From Rhizobium sp. SL86 (GTDB taxonomy: Bacteria > Pseudomonadota > Alphaproteobacteria > Rhizobiales > Rhizobiaceae): a stretch of 64,000 nucleotides of DNA. The notes under the pieces were generated by a model. The model worked only from the letters and a program-made list of their open reading frames with translations. It did no database searches and was not told the DNA's origin. The translations under genes and the position numbers were made by a program. The stretch covers positions 744,001 through 808,000 of the forward strand of contig NZ_JAPPRJ010000001.1 in the NCBI RefSeq assembly GCF_026672545.1, written 5' to 3'. This document shows positions 16,633 to 25,873 of this stretch, in pieces (the stretch's first letter is position 1; each line of letters begins with the position of its first letter).

Positions 16633-17460
16633 TTACATCTGTTCGGTCTGGGCGCCGCTGTTGGGTTTGGCCTGTCCGAGGCTGGGCTTTTCGCCAAGCG
16701 GCTGCATGGGCGCCGAGGTGAAGGTGCCCTTGCCATCCATGGACGGACCTTCCGACCAGCGACCGGCAATTTTGTCGACGCTGTCATCGGTCTGGAAACC
16801 GAGGAAGGCGTAGGAGAAATCGCTGTTCTCCTTTTCCTGCGGGAAGCTGTTCGGGATCGGGAAGGCACCCTTATGGCCTCCCAGTTCCTCCAGCGCCGCC
16901 ATCCACTGGTTCTGGTGCATCGTGTCACGCGCAATCAGGAAGGACAGCATGTCCTTCATGCCCGGATCGTTCGTCATGTTGTAGAGGCGTACGGCAAGCG
17001 TGCGACCGGTGGATTCGGCCGCGATATTGGCCGTCATGTCGGCGGCGATATTACCGCTGGCATAGATATGCGACATGTCGAACGGCACGCCGTCGCTGTC
17101 CACGGGCATGGCGGACAGGCCGGACGAGAGGATGTTTTTCATGTTGAGGCCACCCAGCACCATGCTGGAGACGGGATCCTTGGCGACTTCCTCCTTCTCG
17201 GACAAAGGCGCACCTTCGAGGTTGAGGGCAACGGCGGTGGCCAGCATTTCGATATGGCCGAGCTCTTCGGTCGCCGTGTTCATCAGCATGTCGCGAAACT
17301 TGTTGTTGCCACGCGCGCCGCAGGCCTGGAAGAAATACTGCATCGCGACGCGGATTTCGCCCTCGATACCGCCGATCGCCTGCTGCAGGGCACGGGCAAA
17401 CAGCGGGTCTGCCTTTTCCACGCGAACCGGATATTGAAGCTTGCCGTCTGTGTAAAACAT
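16633..17460 (-). CDS. Manganese (non-haem) catalase
   Basis: 275 residues of the Mn-catalase/ferritin-like four-helix family. It converts hydrogen peroxide to water and oxygen using a di-manganese centre. Ligand-bearing helices are visible: GIEGEIRVAMQYFFQACGAR (Glu), TATEELGHIEM (Glu and His), and the later Glu/His pair in IAAESTGRTLAV and ARDTMHQNQW. ATG at 17460 with AAGGAG six bases upstream. It is transcribed alone from a GGAAC-N16-TGTT element and ends at a strong terminator. Cytoplasmic, no signal peptide. Confidence 0.92.
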   Translation of the reverse strand: MFYTDGKLQYPVRVEKADPLFARALQQAIGGIEGEIRVAMQYFFQACGARGNNKFRDMLMNTATEELGHIEMLATAVALNLEGAPLSEKEEVAKDPVSSMVLGGLNMKNILSSGLSAMPVDSDGVPFDMSHIYASGNIAADMTANIAAESTGRTLAVRLYNMTNDPGMKDMLSFLIARDTMHQNQWMAALEELGGHKGAFPIPNSFPQEKENSDFSYAFLGFQTDDSVDKIAGRWSEGPSMDGKGTFTSAPMQPLGEKPSLGQAKPNSGAQTEQM

Positions 17461-17491
17461 TACTCTCTCCTTCATGTTGGATCGGCAGCCC

Positions 17492-17516
17492 AACAAGAGG
17501 GGGTGAGAGAAGTTCC
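17492..17516 (-). promoter_or_regulatory. EcfG-type promoter for Mn catalase
   Basis: Minus strand GGAAC (17516-17512), 16 bases, TGTT (17495-17492), 32 bases before the ATG. Confidence 0.6.
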
Positions 17517-17599
17517 CGTTTTGCCGAGATCCATCTGGCAGGCAAAATGCAAACAGGCCCGCGAGGGGCCTGCTTTCCGGTCACGAAGGAGGTAAAAAA

Positions 17600-18778
<1,179 letters not shown>

Positions 18779-18933
18779 TCACCGCGGGCGGATGCCCCTT
18801 CTTCGCATGTAATGGAGAAGGCTGTCGCAAAGCTTGTGACACAAGGTCCCGCCGGTTCAGTTTTCATTTGCAGCAGCACCGGCCTCGGCGCATGTTCCAG
18901 AAAACATTCATGCAAATTGGTTGAAGGCAAGAC

Positions 18934-20181
18934 ATGGCAGCGGATGCAATCGTTCTGGGTGCGGGCATTATTGGGGTATCGACCGCGCTGCACCTGGCCA
19001 AGCGCGGCAAGGCGGTGGTTCTGGTGGATCGGCGCGGACCGGGCGAAGAAACATCCTACGGCAATGCCGGGCTCATCCAGCGCGAAGGGGTCGTGCCCTA
19101 CGGTTTCCCGCAGCAGATGGGCCTGATCCTGCGTTATGCGATGAACAACCGGATCGACGCGCATCATCATCTCGGCGCCCTGCCTTCCGCCGCAAAATTC
19201 CTCAGCCGGTACTGGTGGAATTCCAATGCCAGCCGCCATCAGGTGATCGCACGTTCCTATGCGCCGCTGATCGAGCAATCGATTACCGAACACGACGCCC
19301 TGATCCGCGAGGCGGATGCCGGCCACCTGATCCGCAAGGAAGGCTGGACGCAGGCCTTCCGCACGAAGGCCAGGCAGGATGTCGAGGTGCACGAGGCCGA
19401 ACGCCTGAAGCGGGAATACGAGCTCGACTTCCGGGTGCTCGATGCCAAGGGACTTGCCGAGAAGGAACCGCATCTTTCGGATGATTTTGTCGGCGCGCTC
19501 ACCTGGACCGACCCATGGTCGGTAACGGATCCGCATGCGCTAACGCTCGCTTATGTGGCGCTGTTCGAAAAGCTCGGCGGACGCTTCGTCAAGGGCGACG
19601 CCACGACGTTGCGCCAGACGGCGAGCGGCTGGACGGTCTCCACCGACGATGGCAGCATCGAGGGTAAGGACGTGGTGATCGCGCTCGGGCCCTGGTCTGA
19701 CACCGTGACGAAGCCGCTCGGTTACGAATTCCTCGTCGGCGTCAAGCGCGGTTACCACATGCATTACGGTGCGCGTGACAATGCGGTCCTGAACGGCTGG
19801 ACCATGGATGCCGAGCGCGGATATTTCCTCGCACCGATGCGCCAGGGCATCCGGCTGACGACCGGGGCGGAATTTGCGCTCCGCGATGCGCCGAAGACAC
19901 CCGTGCAGCTTGGCCGGGCGGAGGCGGTTGCCCGCACCATCTTCCCGCTTGGCGAGCGGCTGGACAAGGAGCCGTGGATGGGCGCGCGCCCCTGCACGCC
20001 GGACATGATGCCGGTGATCGGCAAGGCGCCACGGCATCGGGGCCTGTGGTTCGCCTTCGGCCACGCCCATCACGGCCTGACGCTTGGACCGGTGACCGGA
20101 CGTGCCATCGCCGAGATGATCTGCGGCGATACGCCCTTCATCAACGTTGCTCCCTACCGTCCCGACCGGTTCAAGATCTGA
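18934..20181 (+). CDS. FAD-dependent D-amino-acid dehydrogenase-like oxidoreductase
   Basis: 415 residues of the DAO/DadA family. The N-terminal dinucleotide motif (AIVLGAGIIGVSTALHLAKRG) and C-terminal FAD contact (ACTP-like RPCTPDMMPVIGKAP, then GHAHHGLTLGPVTGR) frame a substrate domain. It should oxidise the amine carbon of a D-amino acid or related imino compound and pass electrons to the respiratory chain. Eight bases separate it from the next oxidase gene, so the two form an operon. The exact substrate cannot be read from the sequence. Confidence 0.85.
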   Translation: MAADAIVLGAGIIGVSTALHLAKRGKAVVLVDRRGPGEETSYGNAGLIQREGVVPYGFPQQMGLILRYAMNNRIDAHHHLGALPSAAKFLSRYWWNSNASRHQVIARSYAPLIEQSITEHDALIREADAGHLIRKEGWTQAFRTKARQDVEVHEAERLKREYELDFRVLDAKGLAEKEPHLSDDFVGALTWTDPWSVTDPHALTLAYVALFEKLGGRFVKGDATTLRQTASGWTVSTDDGSIEGKDVVIALGPWSDTVTKPLGYEFLVGVKRGYHMHYGARDNAVLNGWTMDAERGYFLAPMRQGIRLTTGAEFALRDAPKTPVQLGRAEAVARTIFPLGERLDKEPWMGARPCTPDMMPVIGKAPRHRGLWFAFGHAHHGLTLGPVTGRAIAEMICGDTPFINVAPYRPDRFKI

Positions 20182-20189
20182 GACCTGCC

Positions 20190-21494
20190 ATGCCGCACAG
20201 CCTGAAGCGCAGCGACAATCCCGGCCATACCGACAGCTGGTATGCGGCCTCGGCCAAAGACCGCCGGGGGCGGCCCGGACTGGAGGGGGAAATTACGGCC
20301 GATGTCTGCGTCATCGGCGCCGGTTTCACCGGGATATCAGCGGCGCTGGAACTGTGCGAACGCGGCTTTTCCGTCGTGGTGCTGGAGGCTGATCGCATCG
20401 GCTTCGGCGCGTCCGGTCGCAATGGCGGCCAGATCGTCAACGGCTACAGTCGCGATCTGGCGACCATTGCCGGACGTTACGGTGCGGAGAAAGCCCGCAG
20501 GCTCGGCGAGATGTCGCTGGAAGGGGCGGCGATCATCCGCGCGCGGGTGCAGACATACGCGATCGCTTGCGATCTGGTGGACGGCGGTTTTTTTGCCGCC
20601 TTTACCGACAAGCAGATGCGCGAGATGGAGGCGCACAAGGCCGACTGGGAGGTGCATGGTCACCCGGGGCTCGAAATGGTGTCCGCCAGCGAGGTCGGTC
20701 GTTACGTGAAGACCGGCCGTTATGCCGGCGGCATGATCGACAAGCTGGGCGGCCATATCCATCCGTTGAACCTCGTTCTGGGTGAAGCTCAGGCCGTGGA
20801 GGCGCTCGGCGGCCGGATCTTCGAGGGATCGCGCGTCCTGGGATTGGACCAGAGCAACCGCAACGTGGTGCGCACCGCCTCCGGTTCCGTAACCTCAGAT
20901 TACGTGCTCATCTGCGGTAATGCCTATCTCGGCCCGCAGTTTCCGGAAATCAGCGGTCGCATGATGCCAGTCTCCAGCCAGGTGCTGACGACCGAACCGC
21001 TGAGCGCCGAGCTGGCTGAGGCCCTGCTGCCTGCCAATTACTGCGTCGAGGACGCCAACTATATTCTCGATTATTTCCGGCGCACGGCCGACAACCGCAT
21101 TCTTTACGGCGGCGGGATCGGTTACGGCGGGCGCGATCCGAAGGATATCGCGGCCGTCATTCGCCCGAAGATGCTCCTGACGTTTCCAGAGCTGGAAAAG
21201 GTTGCCATCGATTATGCCTGGGGCGGCAATTTTGCGCTCACGCTCACCCGCATTCCACATATGGGTCGGATCTCACCCAGCGTCTACTTCTCGCATGGCG
21301 ACAGTGGACATGGGGTGACGACCACGCATCTTCTCGGCAAGATCCTGGGCGAGGCCGTCGCCGGCCATGCCGAACGGTTCGACGTGTGGAGTTCCCTGCC
21401 GAACCTGCCTTTCCCCGGGGGCAAGACATTGCGGGTTCCGCTGACGGTGCTCGGTGCCTGGTGGTATGGCCTGCGCGACCGTCTGGGTCTCTGA
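20190..21494 (+). CDS. FAD-dependent amine oxidoreductase, gamma-glutamylputrescine oxidase-like
   Basis: 434 residues from the ATG at 20190. An N-terminal SWYAAS motif precedes the FAD fold (CVIGAGFTGISAALELCERG, then GFGASGRNGGQ), and the C-terminus has SGHGVTTTHLLGKILGE. This is the PuuB/OrdL branch of the DAO family that oxidises gamma-glutamylputrescine or similar N-substituted amines to aldehydes. A paralogue lies at 54026-55312 next to a glutamine-synthetase-like gene. Translationally close to the preceding DadA-like gene. Confidence 0.85.
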   Translation: MPHSLKRSDNPGHTDSWYAASAKDRRGRPGLEGEITADVCVIGAGFTGISAALELCERGFSVVVLEADRIGFGASGRNGGQIVNGYSRDLATIAGRYGAEKARRLGEMSLEGAAIIRARVQTYAIACDLVDGGFFAAFTDKQMREMEAHKADWEVHGHPGLEMVSASEVGRYVKTGRYAGGMIDKLGGHIHPLNLVLGEAQAVEALGGRIFEGSRVLGLDQSNRNVVRTASGSVTSDYVLICGNAYLGPQFPEISGRMMPVSSQVLTTEPLSAELAEALLPANYCVEDANYILDYFRRTADNRILYGGGIGYGGRDPKDIAAVIRPKMLLTFPELEKVAIDYAWGGNFALTLTRIPHMGRISPSVYFSHGDSGHGVTTTHLLGKILGEAVAGHAERFDVWSSLPNLPFPGGKTLRVPLTVLGAWWYGLRDRLGL

Positions 21495-21547
21495 CGCGGC
21501 GCCCGGTGCGTCGCGGAAGCGCCTGCGTCAGCAGAAAGGACAAACGT

Positions 21548-22240
21548 TCAGACGGCGATCCGCTGCTCCTCAGCCGGAACGGACAGATCGACAAAGGTTG
21601 CGACCTGGTTCGCGATCGACGTCTTGAAATCGCGGACGATCCGCTGCCCTTCCTCCGGGGAGACCTTCAACAGAAGGCGCACAACGCTCACTGTCAGATG
21701 GCACATCATGAAGGTCGTGCAGCGGAAACGCTCCCGCTGGCTCTCCTCGACGAACTGCTCCGTTGCCTGACAGAAGGTCGCGGCAATTTCCCGCGTTGCG
21801 GCAATATCCATGTCGGCCAGCATCTTGTCGGCCTGGATGGCATTGACGAGGTCCTGGATCGACGGATTGCCACTGACAAACATGGCATAAAAATCAACAA
21901 GGCCTTCTGCGGCGCGACCGACATCTTCCGGGCCGCGAATAGTCTCCAGCCCCTGGAAGAGCAGCGCCTTGACCTGCTCGAGATAGCGCTCATAGAGCGT
22001 GGCGATGATCGCCGACTTGTTCGGGAAATACTGATAGACAGAGGCAATCGGGCCGCCGGAGAGGCTCGCGATCTCCTTCATCGTCACCGCATCGATTCCC
22101 TTCTTGCCGATGAGTTCCATCGCCACCTTGAGAATTTCATCGATGCGCTCTCGACTGCGATCCTGTTTCGGAATTCGCCGCAGAGCCGTACGGTTCGCTG
22201 CTCCCCGACTATCCGCCGCCTTGATCCGTGAACCTTCCAT
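21548..22240 (-). CDS. TetR-family transcriptional regulator
   Basis: 230 residues. The helix-turn-helix is in residues about 30-75 (IDEILKVAMELIGKKGIDAV, then PIASVYQYFPNKSAIIATLY), followed by an all-helical ligand/dimer domain. It converges on the oxidase operon. A CGTTGC-ACAG-GCAACG palindrome 28 bases before its start suggests autoregulation. Target and ligand unknown. Confidence 0.9.
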   Translation of the reverse strand: MEGSRIKAADSRGAANRTALRRIPKQDRSRERIDEILKVAMELIGKKGIDAVTMKEIASLSGGPIASVYQYFPNKSAIIATLYERYLEQVKALLFQGLETIRGPEDVGRAAEGLVDFYAMFVSGNPSIQDLVNAIQADKMLADMDIAATREIAATFCQATEQFVEESQRERFRCTTFMMCHLTVSVVRLLLKVSPEEGQRIVRDFKTSIANQVATFVDLSVPAEEQRIAV

Positions 22241-22742
22241 GCCTTCTCACCCTCCAGCAACAGACCACGTTGCACAGGCAACGCATACGCTGTCCCTTTG
22301 CCCCTATCGATCACGGCCCTTCGCTTGGCGTCCCGCGCAAGCATTGTTTTTCATTATGCCCCGGGCCGCTGCCACAACGCGCCGCTCTCATTCCATTGTC
22401 CCATCAAGGACATTCCCGACGATCACCGCTCTTGCCCTGCGCACAGGGCAGGAACCACAAATACGTCCAGGACGTCCTGACGGATCTGTGCATGGAGGGA
22501 CATGATTGACGCTCCGTAAGGCCTTTTCTGTTTAGTCACACGAAAACCGCGCGACATTTTAACTTATTCGGCCATTCGGTAGAAAAGGATCAACCTTGAC
22601 GGATTGCATCATAATATCTCAACCGTCAAGATTCACGTTCCCCCACTTTCTTCTCTGTCAGTACTTCATGTTTTACGCTTGTTCAACTACTTCACTGACA
22701 CAATATCCGATCTTTTGAATATACTTTCTCACGGGTAAGAAA
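22241..22742. other. Gene-free region upstream of TetR gene
   Basis: 502 bases. The part from about 22510 to 22740 is clearly AT-richer than the surroundings. I find no convincing ORF or RNA. It holds the TetR promoter and a dyad at 22268-22283. Confidence 0.4.
22268..22283. promoter_or_regulatory. Candidate TetR operator
   Basis: CGTTGC-ACAG-GCAACG, perfect six-base arms with a four-base centre, lies 28 bases upstream of the TetR start codon. Confidence 0.4.
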
Positions 22743-23771
22743 TCACAGCGCGCGTCTTCTGGCCAAAAGAAGCGGCATCAGGATCGATAAAAAGACCAGC
22801 CGCAGAATGTGATGTGTTCCCACATAGGCCGGATCGGCATGCAGGATGACGGCCATCGCTGCCATGGTTTCGAGACCACCTGGAGCAAAGGCAATCAAAG
22901 CCGCATCCAGCGGAATGTCGAGTGCTGTCGAGACGGCGAGCGCAATCACGGCCGAGAGGAGACTGACGACCACCGTAAGGGACATGCCGGCAAGGAAGGA
23001 ACGCTTGAGATCGGCGGCCGAGACGCCGACAAAACGAGCTCCAATCATGCAGCCGAGCACGACATAGACCGGCACCTGAACCCAGAGGGGGATGACCCCT
23101 TCGACAAGCCCGGTGAGATGCATCGTGCTGGACACGATCATGCCGCCGACGAGAAGAGCGGCCGGCACCCGTACACGCTGCAAACCATAGCCCAGCGCAT
23201 AGGCAGGCACAGCCATCAGCAGGACGGTCAGGGCATCGACCGACATCGGCGGAACGAGCGCGCCGGGCTTCGACAAACCATAGAACTCGACGATCAGGGG
23301 AACGAGCAAAGTGAGCGCCAGCACTCTCACACTCTGGATGATGCTGACGCTGGCGAGATCGCTTTTCGTTCCGGCGGCAAGGCTCAGCACATAGCTCAGA
23401 TGGCCAGGACAGGCGGCGAGCATAGCGGTCAGGCCATCGTATCGGAATGCCTTGCGCAGCAGAACCCAGCCCACGACCAAAAGAAGCACGGTCATCAGGA
23501 AGAGCGCCAGGAAGCTCACTGGCCACTGCCGGGTGGCGGCAAGCACCTCCGGTGTCACACCGGACCCCATGGACAGGCCGACAGCCATAAAAGCCATATC
23601 CCGCAGGCGGCCGGGAACCGCCGCGCGCACGCCCGACAGGCCGGCAAGCGTAACAACGGCGGCCGGCCCCACGAGATAGGGCGCCGGCACTTGCAGCCAA
23701 TAGGCAAGAAACGCTCCGCCGGCACCGAGGGCAAGCGTCAAACTGTAATCAAAAGAAATTCGGAAGGACAT
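22743..23771 (-). CDS. AbrB-family membrane protein
   Basis: 342 residues with about ten predicted membrane helices in two repeats, each containing the VGxxxG.. and GHLSY/GGLETM-type turns (ACPGHLSYVLSLAAG and FAPGGLETMAAMAVIL). This matches the AbrB / ammonia-monooxygenase-like transporter family of inner-membrane proteins, often annotated as regulator although the role is unclear. Start ATG at 23771 is chosen for the family N-terminus; ribosome sites are weak for it and for a GTG at 23825. It stands alone downstream of rirA on the same strand. Confidence 0.8.
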   Translation of the reverse strand: MSFRISFDYSLTLALGAGGAFLAYWLQVPAPYLVGPAAVVTLAGLSGVRAAVPGRLRDMAFMAVGLSMGSGVTPEVLAATRQWPVSFLALFLMTVLLLVVGWVLLRKAFRYDGLTAMLAACPGHLSYVLSLAAGTKSDLASVSIIQSVRVLALTLLVPLIVEFYGLSKPGALVPPMSVDALTVLLMAVPAYALGYGLQRVRVPAALLVGGMIVSSTMHLTGLVEGVIPLWVQVPVYVVLGCMIGARFVGVSAADLKRSFLAGMSLTVVVSLLSAVIALAVSTALDIPLDAALIAFAPGGLETMAAMAVILHADPAYVGTHHILRLVFLSILMPLLLARRRAL

Positions 23772-23896
23772 CGCGCTGAAAAAATGAGGAGCAGCACAAG
23801 GCTGCACAGGAAAGGAAAGCAGCACGAAGTCTCAGGGAAAGCGCAGGCGGGGTCAAGCCGTCTGCGTTATCTCATGCGAATGGTATTGACGCAGGC

Positions 23897-24364
23897 TTAA
23901 ACGCGTGCGGCAGCCAGACGCGGCGGCAGGTCATCCAGGCCGAGCAGGAAGTTGATCTGCGGGCGTGCCTTGACCAGATCATCGATCGTATATTCCGTCA
24001 GCACGTCAAAGAAGGCGTTCAACGCGCGACGCAGGGCTGCGTTCAGGCCGCAGCTGTCCACGAGCGGACACTCGACGGCACCGTCCTCGAAGCATTCCGC
24101 CATCGCGAAACTGTCCTCGGTCACCTTCACCACGTCGAACAGGGTGATCTTGTCTGCCATCCGGCCAAGCCGAACGCCGCCATTGCGGCCACGCACGGTT
24201 TCCACCAAGCCAGCCTTGGTCAGCGGCTGCAGGATCTTGAACAGGAAGAGCTCGGACACGCCGTAGGCCTTGGCAATCTCCGGGATTCGGCTGAGGTTGC
24301 CCTCGTTGGCGGCGCAATACATCAGCATGCGGACGGCGTAGTTGGTCTGTTTGGTCAAGCGCAT
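23897..24364 (-). CDS. rirA: Iron-responsive Rrf2-family regulator RirA
   Basis: 155 residues. The winged helix-turn-helix (LTKQTNYAVRMLMYCAAN, then GNLSRIPEIAKAYGVSELFL) and the three Cys that bind the Fe-S cluster (CFEDGAVECPLVDSCGL) are all present. RirA represses iron-uptake genes in rhizobia when iron is sufficient, by binding TGA-N9-TCA boxes. Such a box lies in the divergent region shared with an iron-binding protein gene. Start ATG at 24364. Confidence 0.95.
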   Translation of the reverse strand: MRLTKQTNYAVRMLMYCAANEGNLSRIPEIAKAYGVSELFLFKILQPLTKAGLVETVRGRNGGVRLGRMADKITLFDVVKVTEDSFAMAECFEDGAVECPLVDSCGLNAALRRALNAFFDVLTEYTIDDLVKARPQINFLLGLDDLPPRLAAARV

Positions 24365-24401
24365 TACGGTCTCCCCGCGTCTCTTCCCGGACTATATAAG
24401 C

Positions 24402-24420
24402 TGTTCGCTACTTTTGAACA
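24402..24420. promoter_or_regulatory. Inverted repeat in the rirA promoter
   Basis: TGTTC-N9-GAACA, 38 bases upstream of the rirA start, in an AT-rich stretch. The spacing equals that of an Rrf2-type dyad, so it may be a second RirA or an Irr-type site. Inferred. Confidence 0.35.
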
Positions 24421-24431
24421 ATTCCAAAATA

Positions 24432-24446
24432 TGAAATTTCTGTTCA
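24432..24446. promoter_or_regulatory. RirA box (iron-responsive operator)
   Basis: TGAAATTTCTGTTCA matches TGA-N9-TCA exactly. It lies 68 bases from rirA and 92 bases before the iron-binding protein gene, so it could serve both promoters. Confidence 0.65.
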
Positions 24447-24537
24447 GCTTATGCATTTTTCACGCCCGTGTGAATTGACCCCCCGGAAAAATCATGACTT
24501 TTGAATTCCACAAAGTCCTAAAATTGGGAGGCACGGG

Positions 24538-25578
24538 ATGAAACACAGCATGAAAACCCTGATTTTGGCCGGCGCGGCGTTTGGCGCCAGCGCAAGCCTG
24601 GCGCTCGCCGATGGCGAGGTGAACATCTATTCCTATCGTCAGCCGGAGCTGATTCAGCCGCTGCTCGATGCCTTCACCAAGGAAACCGGAATCACCACCA
24701 ACGTGCTCTTCCTCGACAAGGGCCTGGTCGAGCGCATCCGGGCGGAAGGCGCCAATTCGCCGGCAGACGTGATCCTGACGGTCGACATCCAGCGCCTGAC
24801 CGAGGCGAAGGATGGCGGCGTGGTGCAGCCGGTGGTCGACAATGCCACCATCAATAAGGACATCCCGGCCGCCTACCGCGATCCGGCCGGCGACTGGTTT
24901 GGTCTGACGACGCGCGGCCGCGTTGTCTATGCCTCCAAGGACCGCGTCAAACAGGATGCCATCACCTACGAAGAACTCGCCGATCCGAAATGGAAGGGCA
25001 AGATCTGCATCCGCGATGGTCAGCATTCCTACAATATCGCGCTGTTCGCCTCGATGATCGCCCATCATGGCGCAGACTATACCGAAAAGTGGATGACCGG
25101 GCTGAAGAACAATCTGGCCCGCAAGCCGGACGGCAATGACCGCAGCCAGGCAAAATCGATCATGGCCGGCGAGTGCGATCTGGCGCTCGGCAATACCTAT
25201 TATGTCGGCCTGATGATGACGAACGACAAGGAACCGGAGCAGAAGGACTGGGCGAAGGCCATCAAGGTTCTTTTCCCGAATGCGGGTGACCGCGGCACAC
25301 ATGTCAACATCTCCGGCATGGCACTCGCCAAGAACGCTCCGAACAAGGCCAATGCGCTGAAGCTGATGGAATTCCTCGCCTCCGGCGAAGCGCAGAAGAT
25401 CTATGCCGAGCAGGTATTCGAATATCCGGTGATGCCGGGTGCGGAGCCGTCCGAAATCGTCAAATCCTTCGGTTCGATCAAGCCGGACACCCTGCCGCTC
25501 GTCGATATTGCCAAGAACCGCAAGACGGCGTCTGAACTGGTGGACAAGGTGGGCTTCAACGAAGGCCCGGCGATGTAA
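24538..25578 (+). CDS. Iron(III) ABC transporter substrate-binding protein
   Basis: 346 residues. A signal peptide (MKHSMKTLILAGAAFGASAS to ALAD) is followed by the FbpA/AfuA-type fold: VNIYSYRQPELIQPLLDAF, then VLFLDKGLVERIRAEG and the Tyr-containing iron region LALGNTYYVGLMM. It should carry Fe3+ in the periplasm to an inner-membrane permease. GGGAGG lies before the ATG. RirA box upstream, strong terminator downstream, no permease or ATPase adjacent; a fused Fe-type permease is found at 35024. Confidence 0.92.
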   Translation: MKHSMKTLILAGAAFGASASLALADGEVNIYSYRQPELIQPLLDAFTKETGITTNVLFLDKGLVERIRAEGANSPADVILTVDIQRLTEAKDGGVVQPVVDNATINKDIPAAYRDPAGDWFGLTTRGRVVYASKDRVKQDAITYEELADPKWKGKICIRDGQHSYNIALFASMIAHHGADYTEKWMTGLKNNLARKPDGNDRSQAKSIMAGECDLALGNTYYVGLMMTNDKEPEQKDWAKAIKVLFPNAGDRGTHVNISGMALAKNAPNKANALKLMEFLASGEAQKIYAEQVFEYPVMPGAEPSEIVKSFGSIKPDTLPLVDIAKNRKTASELVDKVGFNEGPAM

Positions 25579-25597
25579 ATCGCTCTACGCTGCATGG

Positions 25598-25629
25598 AAA
25601 AAGGGCGCCGTGTTCGGGCGCCCTTTTTT
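25598..25629 (+). terminator. Terminator after the iron-binding protein gene
   Basis: AAAAAGGGCGCC (25598-25609) pairs with GGCGCCCTTTTTT (25617-25629), loop GTGTTCG. The A-rich 5' arm may also let it work on the minus strand. Confidence 0.9.
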
Positions 25630-25694
25630 GTTGCCGGTTCTGCCTGCAAGCCGCGCCAGCCGGTGCGGGCAAGGCAATTGCATAGGAAAAAAGA

Positions 25695-25827
25695 CCCCTC
25701 CCAACCCTCCCCACAAGGGGGAGGGCTTTACCCCAGCCGAGCCGCCGAAACCGATCGAAGCCCGAGCGGGTGCCGCAACGTGTCTCCCCCTTGTGGGGGA
25801 GATGCCCGGCAGGGCAGAGGGGGTTTT
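25695..25827. repeat. Intergenic palindromic repeat, same family as 12721
   Basis: Arms CCCTCCCCACAAGGGGGAGGG (25705-25725) and CTCCCCCTTGTGGGGGAG (25784-25801), with a CAGAGGGGG tail, between the convergent iron-binding and mmsA genes. Confidence 0.75.
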
Positions 25828-25873
25828 CTCCAGATGCAATCGCCCTGCTGTAGGGCGCGCGGCTCAGGCGGAA

